Made by a program: the position numbers and the translations under genes. This document shows positions 57,606 to 64,000 of a stretch of 64,000 bases of DNA, piece after piece; position 1 is the first letter of the stretch; each line of letters begins with the position of its first letter. Source of the stretch: Mytilus edulis. Lineage: Eukaryota; Mollusca; Bivalvia; Mytilida; Mytilidae. The notes under the pieces are model-generated. The model was given only the letters and a program-made list of their open reading frames with translations. It was not told the DNA's origin and made no database searches. The stretch is taken from contig NC_092350.1 in the NCBI RefSeq assembly GCF_963676685.1, positions 4,329,486 through 4,393,485 of the forward strand, given 5' to 3'.

Positions 57606-58163
57606 GGACATGGAAGATCCGAAGTAAACAACTACAGGTCACAATGTATACAGCCTTCAACAATAATCAAAATCAATACCAGATTGTACGCTATCAAAGG
57701 ACATGGAAGATCCGAAGTAAACAACTACAGGTCACCATGTATACAGCCTTCAACAATAATCAAAATCAATACCAGATTGTACGCTATCAAAGGACATGGA
57801 AGATCCGAAGTAAACAACTACAGGTCACCATGTATACAGCCTTCAACAATAATCAAAATCAATACCAGATTGTACGCTATCAAAGGACATGGAAGATCCG
57901 AAGTAAACAACTACAGGTCACCATGTATACAGCCTTCAACAATAATCAAAATCAATACCAGATTGTACGCTATCAAAGGACATGGAAGATCTGAAGTAAA
58001 CAACTACAGGTCACCATGTATACAGCCTTCAACAATAATCAAAATCAATACCAGATTGTACGCTATCAAAGGACATGGAAGATCCGAAGTAAACAACTAC
58101 AGGTCACCATGTATACAGCCTTCAACAATAATCAAAATCAATACCAGATTGTACGCTATCAAA
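57606..58163 (+). repeat. 93-bp minisatellite, six near-identical units
   Basis: Units start at 57606, 57699, 57792, 57885, 57978 and 58071 (GGACATGGAAGATCCGAAG). Only a few positions differ. The unit is 31 codons long, giving a spurious 211-codon open frame. Part of each unit (CAACTACAGGTCACC and TACAGCCTTCAACAATAA) is the reverse complement of the retroelement tail at 59541-59572 and 21260-21290, so the array arose from an inverted tail fragment. Confidence 0.9.
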
Positions 58164-58339
58164 GGAACAGGGAAACAAAATGGGAAAGAATCTGAATAAA
58201 CACCCTGTAAGAAGGAACAAAGTTGAACATTGCCATAGAAAAAATGAAAATAAACAATAGGGACCCAAAATTGTCTCTTTTTTATATCAATTTTAGTATT
58301 AAAAAAAATATTCAAAATTTTGAAGAAAAAAATATGAAC

Positions 58340-58668
58340 CCCCTTAATTAAATTTGAAAAAAAATCCCCCCAAACTTTTTGACCCCCTCCCCTTCCCTTT
58401 GAGTAATTACCCCCAAACTAAATCCCAGCTTTCCCTTTGTGGTGTGGAACCTTGTAGTACAATTTCAGAGAGATCGATACACTCACACACAAGTTATTGT
58501 CTTGAATTTAGAAAAATGCTTGTTTTTGGCCCTTTATTCCTAAACTGTTGGTACCATGACCCCCCAAATCAATCCCAACCTTCCTTTTGTGGTATTGAAA
58601 CTTCTGGTAAAATTTCATAGAGATCCATTCACTTAAACCAAAGTTTTTTTTGCATTCGTATAAAAATT
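58340..58668 (+). mobile_element. Diverged family C 3' fragment (C4)
   Basis: Two eroded units of the family C core (CAATCCCAACCTTCCTTTTG, 'ttcctaaactgttgg') ending CATTCGTATAAAAA, which matches the family's tail CGTATAAAAA. Confidence 0.65.
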
Positions 58669-59284
58669 AATCAAAATATAACTAAAAACAATGAACAGAG
58701 TCAGAAACAAACTTCTTATGAGATGGTAGCAACTATTTATACTAGTTATACATTCTATATGACCTATATGAGAGAAAGGGAAAGAAAAGAAATACAAATT
58801 TTACATGTTTAAAAGACAAAATTACTGTTGGCATTAGAAATTATTATTAGAAGTTTGGTGTTTTCTAGAAGAATTTAAAAACATGTATAAAAATACAAAT
58901 ACTTTGATCACAAAACAAAAAAAAACATCTACATGTATATATATATATATATATGTCAACATACATATGGTCTCCCACAAAAAAAAAAAATGTCAATTTA
59001 GTTTGTTTGGCTTTGACTGGGGGCAAGTAAGGTAACGGCCTTATTTGACTCAAAATATCATCATTATCATGTCCATTATTTCAGGATGAAAAGTGTTTTA
59101 AGTTGATGAATTAGCAACAAACTGAAATTGAACAAATTTTGTCTCACGTTTCCAAATTTACATTTGAATTTTTACCAAAAATATGCCTCTATATCAGTGC
59201 TAAGTGTTTATTGTTTTTTTGATAGTTGGTGTATTTGTGCTTCGTACCCATTTACTGAGTTAAGCCATTTGCAACTGACTTTTA
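58669..59284. other. Non-coding; short AT microsatellite
   Basis: Contains a TA dinucleotide run at about 58935-58953. No gene recognised. Confidence 0.45.
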
Positions 59285-59645
59285 TATTTTGTTCTTATGT
59301 CATTGTGCTGTAACATCACTGTCCTAATTTAGGAGGAGGATTGAGCACTTACAAATATGTTCCTTTGTGTGCCTGTCCCAAGTCAGGAGCCTGTAATTCA
59401 GTTGTTGTTGATTCATGTCTGTCATATATGTTTTTCGTAAATTGTTTTGTATAAAATAGGCAGTTAGTTTTCTCTATTGAATTGTTTCACGTTTTTCATG
59501 TCGGGCCTTTTAAAGCTGGCTATATGGTACGGGTCTTTCTCATTGTTGAAGGCTGTAGGGTGACCTATAATTACTCTGCATCATTTGAACTCTGGTTGAT
59601 AGTTGTCTCATTGGCAATCCTACCACATCTCCTTATTTTTATATT
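59285..59645 (+). repeat. Retroelement 3'-tail repeat
   Basis: Near copy of 20985-21345 with the same phrase order: GTGCCTGTCCCAAGTCAGGA, 'gggccttttaaagctgg', CTCATTGTTGAAGGCTGTAG, 'ggtgacctataatta' and 'gatagttgtctcattggcaa'. Confidence 0.6.
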
Positions 59646-59854
59646 ACTCTGATACAGATTTGATGAAATTTTCCAAATCTTCTGGATTTTTACCAAGTTT
59701 AGGCTTGAAAGAAATAAAGTGCAGTAATCCAAAAAACTAAAAATTTTATTCAGATAGATCTTATTTATCATAACATGTATAATCAAAAACCAATTGTTCA
59801 GAGAACAATTGAAGGTCTTTCCACCAGTTAATATCTATTTTGATATTAAAATAT

Positions 59855-61476
59855 AACCAGATGCTCCGCAGGGCGTAGCTTTATACGACCGCAGAGGTTG
59901 AACCCTGAACGGTTGGGGCAAGTATGGACACAACATTCAAGCTGGATTCAGCTCTAAATTTGGATTGTGATTAAATAGTTGACATAGCATAGGTTTCTGA
60001 CACAGAATGAATGTGTTCTAATGAACTTAAAATTTTTGTTTTCTCTTAGAGCAATTCACTATGCTGTTGAATATTAATCCTCTCAAAAAAATGTTTGAAG
60101 AAATTTTCTTTTTTATTTATGAAATTTCAAATGAGAAAAATTGAACCCAATTTTTTTAATCACATCCCCCTTTCCCTTATTCCAAAACTAATCTCAATTA
60201 AAATTTCTAATGGAGTTTGCAACAATAACTACTCATTTAAATACATCATAAAATATTAAGATGTAAAAAAACTGCTTGTTATCACTGAATGGTAAAGATT
60301 ATTTTAATTTATCAGTTGGTAGTAAAAAGTGAATATACATTGTATATTGTATATAACAAAGATTTAAGTTGATTCTGGACAAAGAAAGATAACTTCAATT
60401 AAAAAAAATCTTGCTATTGCACAATATTTTGCAATTAGATATTTCTTGCTTACTATTCTGGACAAAGAAAGATAACTCTAATTAAAAAAAAATTTGCTAC
60501 TTCACAATATTGTGCAATTAGATATTTCTTGCCATTGCGCAATACTGTGCAATTGAAAAGACTTGCTATTGCACAATACTTAATATAATAATTTTAGATC
60601 CTGATTTGGACCAACTTGAAAACTGGGCTCATAATAAAAAATCTAAGTACATTTTTGGATTCAGCATATCAAAGAACCCCAAGATTTCTATTTTTGTTAA
60701 AATCAGACTAAGTTTAATTTTGGACCCTTTGGACTTTAGTGTAGACCAATTTGAAAACAGGACCAAAAATGAAGAATATACATACACAGTTAGATTTGGT
60801 ATATCAAAGAACCCCATTTATTCAATTTTTGATGAAATCAAACAAAGTTTAATGTTGGACCCCGATTTGGACCAACTTGAAAACTGGGCCAATAATCAAG
60901 ACTCTCAGTACATTTTTAGATTCAGCATATCAAAGAACCTTACTGATTCATTTTTTGTCAAAATCAAACTAAGTTTAATTTTGGACCCTTTGGACCTTAA
61001 TGTAGACCAATTTGAAAACGGGACCAAAAGTTAAGAATCTACATACACAGTCATGACAGTTAGATTCAGCATATCAAAGAACCCCAATTATTCAATTTTG
61101 ATGAAATCAAACAAAAGTTTAATTTTGGACCCTTTGGGCCCCTTATTATGTTGGGACCAAAACTCCCAAAATCAAACCCAACCTTTCTTTTATGGTCATA
61201 AACCTTGTGTTTAAATTTCATAGATTTCTATTTACTTATACTAACGTTATGGTGCGAAAACCAAGAAAAATGCTTATTTGGGTCCCTTTTTGGCCCCTAA
61301 TTCCTAAACTGTTGTGACCTAAACTCCTAAAATCAATACCAACCTTCCTTTTGTAGTCATTAACATTGTGTTTAAATTTCATTGATTTCTATTTACTTAA
61401 ACTAATGTTATTGTGCGAAAACCAAGAATAATGCTTATTTGGGCCCTTTTTTGGCCCCTAATTCCTAAACTGTTGA
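59855..61476 (+). mobile_element. Family C element, left part (C3)
   Basis: Head AACCAGATGCTCCGCAGGGC and TTTATACGACCGC, then the same internal order as C1/C2. It is split by the composite insertion at 61477 and resumes at 63717. It is closest to C2 in detail (shared AATAATCAAGA and ACAGTCATGACAGTTAGATT segments). Confidence 0.8.
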
Positions 61477-61939
61477 GGTGTAATACCACCAATTCATGGT
61501 ATGTCACATCCGGTTGCATACGAAAGTAGGCCTAAAAAAATATTCCCTTGAATTTGACAGTTGTAGAAAATTAACCCTGCATTTCAATGCACTTAAATTT
61601 TTCTGAGTCGTAAATATGTATGTTGGGTGTCTGAAAGCATCATTCTTTTTTTATTTGATGGTCTTATAAAATATTTTGGAACGTTCAGGTTACATAGTTA
61701 CCAAAGCAGGTAACCAGTAAATAACAGTGTAAAAATTGGGTTGTCTACCCTCGGCGGTGGTTACTTTCTTATATGCAATGAAATGTAGTGTGAAATTTTC
61801 ACTGTATCACTGGAAAGGATTGAACTTTACACATGCAAAGTATTTCTTTGGTTGAAATAAAGGTAAATACTGTACGATTTTTTTAAAAGTGCCAATTTAA
61901 CAAAGACTAATAGGGAAAAATCAATGGTGGTATTACACC
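61477..61939. repeat. Left 463-bp direct repeat of the composite
   Basis: Terminal inverted repeats of 15 bp (GGTGTAATACCACCA). Could be a MITE in its own right. Confidence 0.85.
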
Positions 61940-63253
61940 TATTTAGGGAAACAGAATGTGCACTCGTGACCCTATTGTACTTTCATTTTTAAAAGTTATT
62001 AATAAACCAGTTCATACATTGTAAACATGGACTTTTCGGAATGGATTTAGACACAGAAAGTACGTTTGAGGTAAAATTACATTGAAATGGGGGTTTACGG
62101 GTGTTTTCTTAGTCAAATGGGTGGACAGACAAAGCTGTATTTAGATTACTGTGTTAAATTTTAAATTACCCTTACAGTTTTTGTTTTGTTTATACAACAT
62201 GTGAATTTTTTATTTCAGTGTTAACCATGTTCTGAAGAGCATTCTGTTGAAAAATCTTATATGTGAATTGGTCTGCAGATGACACTTCAGCATTAAAGTA
62301 TGTATCAACTATCATCATGTTTTTTTTTGTTTTGGCCGCAAAAGTTTACAATTTGCCATTGTGCCGTCTACATTTTGCACAGACAATAACTCATCTAAAC
62401 ACTTATTTGTCCTGGATTTATACACATCAGAATCCAGTCTCACATACTTAAACTTTATAATTCTTACCAATTATTTTTTGTACCAGCATTCCAAGGGACA
62501 TAACCCTTTTTAAAAACATTTTGAGGTATTTTTTTATTACTCTTTCTCCCCATTTTCTAATGTAAAATACAAGAAAGTGGACTTTTTGTGTAAATCTATT
62601 AGAAATATACTGTTATGAGTAAATAAAAAGACTTTGATACCAGTAGCAATAAATGATTGACTGAAAGGGAACCGTTATTTCTCACACTAGGGGAACAGAC
62701 CAAAAACTCAAGTTACACATAAGGGCTTATAGAAACTTCTGTGTAGACTGTTAACATTTATAGAGACAGTTCTTTCAGCTAAAACACTTTAATTATTGAT
62801 TTAACTTTACATTTATTTCACTTTTGTGGGAAAATAATCACATTTGTTTTATTTTTTAGACAAAAGATATCAAGTTTTGATGAAAAAGGAAGGAAGGAGG
62901 GAAAATGGACCAAAACAGACCAAAACAGACCTTCAAATGAACTCTAAAAGGTGCAATAAAATTGTTTATCATCTTAAAGTTGTCTTTTGTATTCTATTTA
63001 ATTGTTTGAATGCATATATCATGAGTTTATGATCAGATATTAGTCAACACTGCATTTTATAATGATACACTGAAATTAGGATTTTTCGAAGAAATTGGAC
63101 TGAAATTGCCGTAGGATATGGCCTTACATTATAGTGATTTTCTCTGAAACTATAGTTCTGACTGAGACAAAACTTGACAGTTAAGCTTGAAATAACTTGC
63201 AATTGGAGGGGAAAAAATTGCATTAAGTTTATTTGACATTTAGGTGTTCTTTA
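61940..63253. other. Internal DNA of the composite
   Basis: AT-rich. The longest open frames are about 60 codons (62263-62451 and 62844-63032), without recognisable domains. A duplicated CCAAAACAGA lies at 62911-62930. Confidence 0.5.
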
Positions 63254-63716
63254 GGTGTAATACCACCAATTCATGGTATGTCACATCCGGTTGCATACGA
63301 AAGTAGGCCTAAAAAAATATTCCCTTGAATTTGACAGTTGTAGAAAATTAACCCTGCATTTCAATGCACTTAAATTTTTCTGAGTCGTAAATATGTATGT
63401 TGGGTGTCTGAAAGCATCATTCTTTTTTTATTTGATGGTCTTATAAAATATTTTGGAACGTTCAGGTTACATAGTTACCAAAGCAGGTATCCAGTAAATA
63501 ACAGTGTAAAAATTGGGTTGTCTACCCTCGGCGGTGGTTACTTTCTTATATGCAATGAAATGTAGTGTGAAATTTTCACTGTATCACTGGAAAGGATTGA
63601 ACTTTACACATGCAAAGTATTTCTTTGGTTGAAATAAAGGTAAATACTGTACGATTTTTTTAAAAGTGCCAATTTAACAAAGACTAATAGGGAAAAATCA
63701 ATGGTGGTATTACACC
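63254..63716. repeat. Right 463-bp direct repeat of the composite
   Basis: Same sequence and inverted ends as 61477-61939. Confidence 0.85.
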
Positions 63717-64000
63717 TTGAGACCAAAACTCCCAAAATCAATCCCAACCGTTCTTTTGTGGTCATAAACCTTGTGTCAAAATTTCATAGGTTTCTATTAA
63801 CTTAAACTAAAGTTATAGTGCGAAAACCAAGAAAATGCTTATTTGGGCCCTTTTTGGCCCCTAATTCCTAAAATGTTGGGACCAAAACTCCCAAAATCAA
63901 TACCAACCTTCCTTTTGTGGTCATAAACCTTGTGTTAAAATTTCATAGATTTCCATTCACTTTTACTAAAGTTAGAGTGCGAAAACTAAAAGTATTCGGA
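63717..64000 (+). mobile_element. Family C element, right part (C3), cut by the window end
   Basis: It continues the family C core (CAAAACTCCCAAAATCAATC) interrupted at 61476. The window ends at GTATTCGGA, just before the expected GAC run and tail. Confidence 0.8.

Larger units (their letters stand above)
61477..63716. mobile_element. 2.24-kb composite insertion with 463-bp direct repeats
   Basis: Two 463-bp direct repeats (61477-61939 and 63254-63716), nearly identical with one difference noticed (GGTAACC versus GGTATCC), flank 1314 bp of unrelated DNA. Each repeat is bounded by inverted ends GGTGTAATACCACCA / TGGTGGTATTACACC. TTGA occurs at both outer edges (61473-61476 and 63717-63720), whereas the inner edges have TATT and TTTA. 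Uninterrupted family C shows that one TTGA is the added copy. The interior has no credible ORF, no tRNA-primer site after the first repeat and no purine tract before the second. Confidence 0.8.

Noticed and set aside
57564..58199. 211-codon open frame with 31-residue repeats
   Set aside because: It is produced by a 93-bp minisatellite whose length is a multiple of three; a second frame over the same array is also open, so it is not a gene.
61477..63716. Ordinary LTR retrotransposon
   Set aside because: Direct repeats and a 4-bp duplication fit, but ends are long inverted repeats rather than TG..CA, with no primer-binding site, no purine tract and no gag-pol remains.

Overview
The window is eukaryotic, AT-rich and dominated by transposable elements. 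It is most consistent with a bivalve mollusc, probably a mussel (Mytilus-like). That assignment is my inference from the repeat repertoire: tRNA-headed SINEs, short elements with tandem-repeat cores and hairpin ends, an L1/Tx1-like LINE and a Helentron. I see no housekeeping gene, no rRNA or true tRNA gene, and nothing prokaryotic. Only a few stretches look coding: a LINE ORF (6955-10143), a long Helentron ORF (32426-39460 plus its frameshifted tail to 32016), a four-exon gene (22750-24217), a broken SGNH-hydrolase-like gene (25256-26034) and the last exon of an unrecognised gene (55961-56797).

Layout. 1-5880: non-coding, with scattered retroelement 3' tails and one foldback element (1878-2674). 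5885-12093: two inverted arms about 6 kb apart enclose a 5'-truncated LINE that inserted into a 187-bp tandem dimer. 12105-15161: SINEs, a decayed retroelement and a second foldback element. 15170-22130: element family A (147-bp core repeats) in several copies, two of them inverted to each other and inserted in two different tandem arrays. 22750-26034: two minus-strand genes. 26961-31990: a 5-kb array of 34-bp repeats abutting the 3' end of the Helentron (31951-39500, minus strand). 40038-64000: nested and abutting copies of families A, B (500-bp core), C (2.2 kb), D and E, one coding exon, a 93-bp minisatellite and a 2.24-kb composite insertion flanked by a 4-bp target duplication.

Most notable. 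(1) The Helentron encodes zinc fingers, an OTU protease, an HUH-Y2 Rep, a PIF1-type helicase and an AP-endonuclease-like domain. Its 3' hairpin recurs nine times through the adjacent 34-bp array. (2) At least five families with unrelated sequences share one blueprint: a short head, subterminal inverted repeats, usually a tandem core, often a GAC/GCC-type microsatellite, and a terminal hairpin. This matches what is known for non-autonomous Helentron-like (HINE/pearl-like) elements. (3) One gene appears to use three consecutive GC-AG introns in the same phase. (4) Two foldback elements share terminal sequence but carry different internal short motifs. (5) A direct-repeat composite has inverted-repeat-bounded halves and moved as one unit. 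Family names A-E and F1/F2 are labels for this window only; all homology statements come from reading the sequence and from memory, with no database search.
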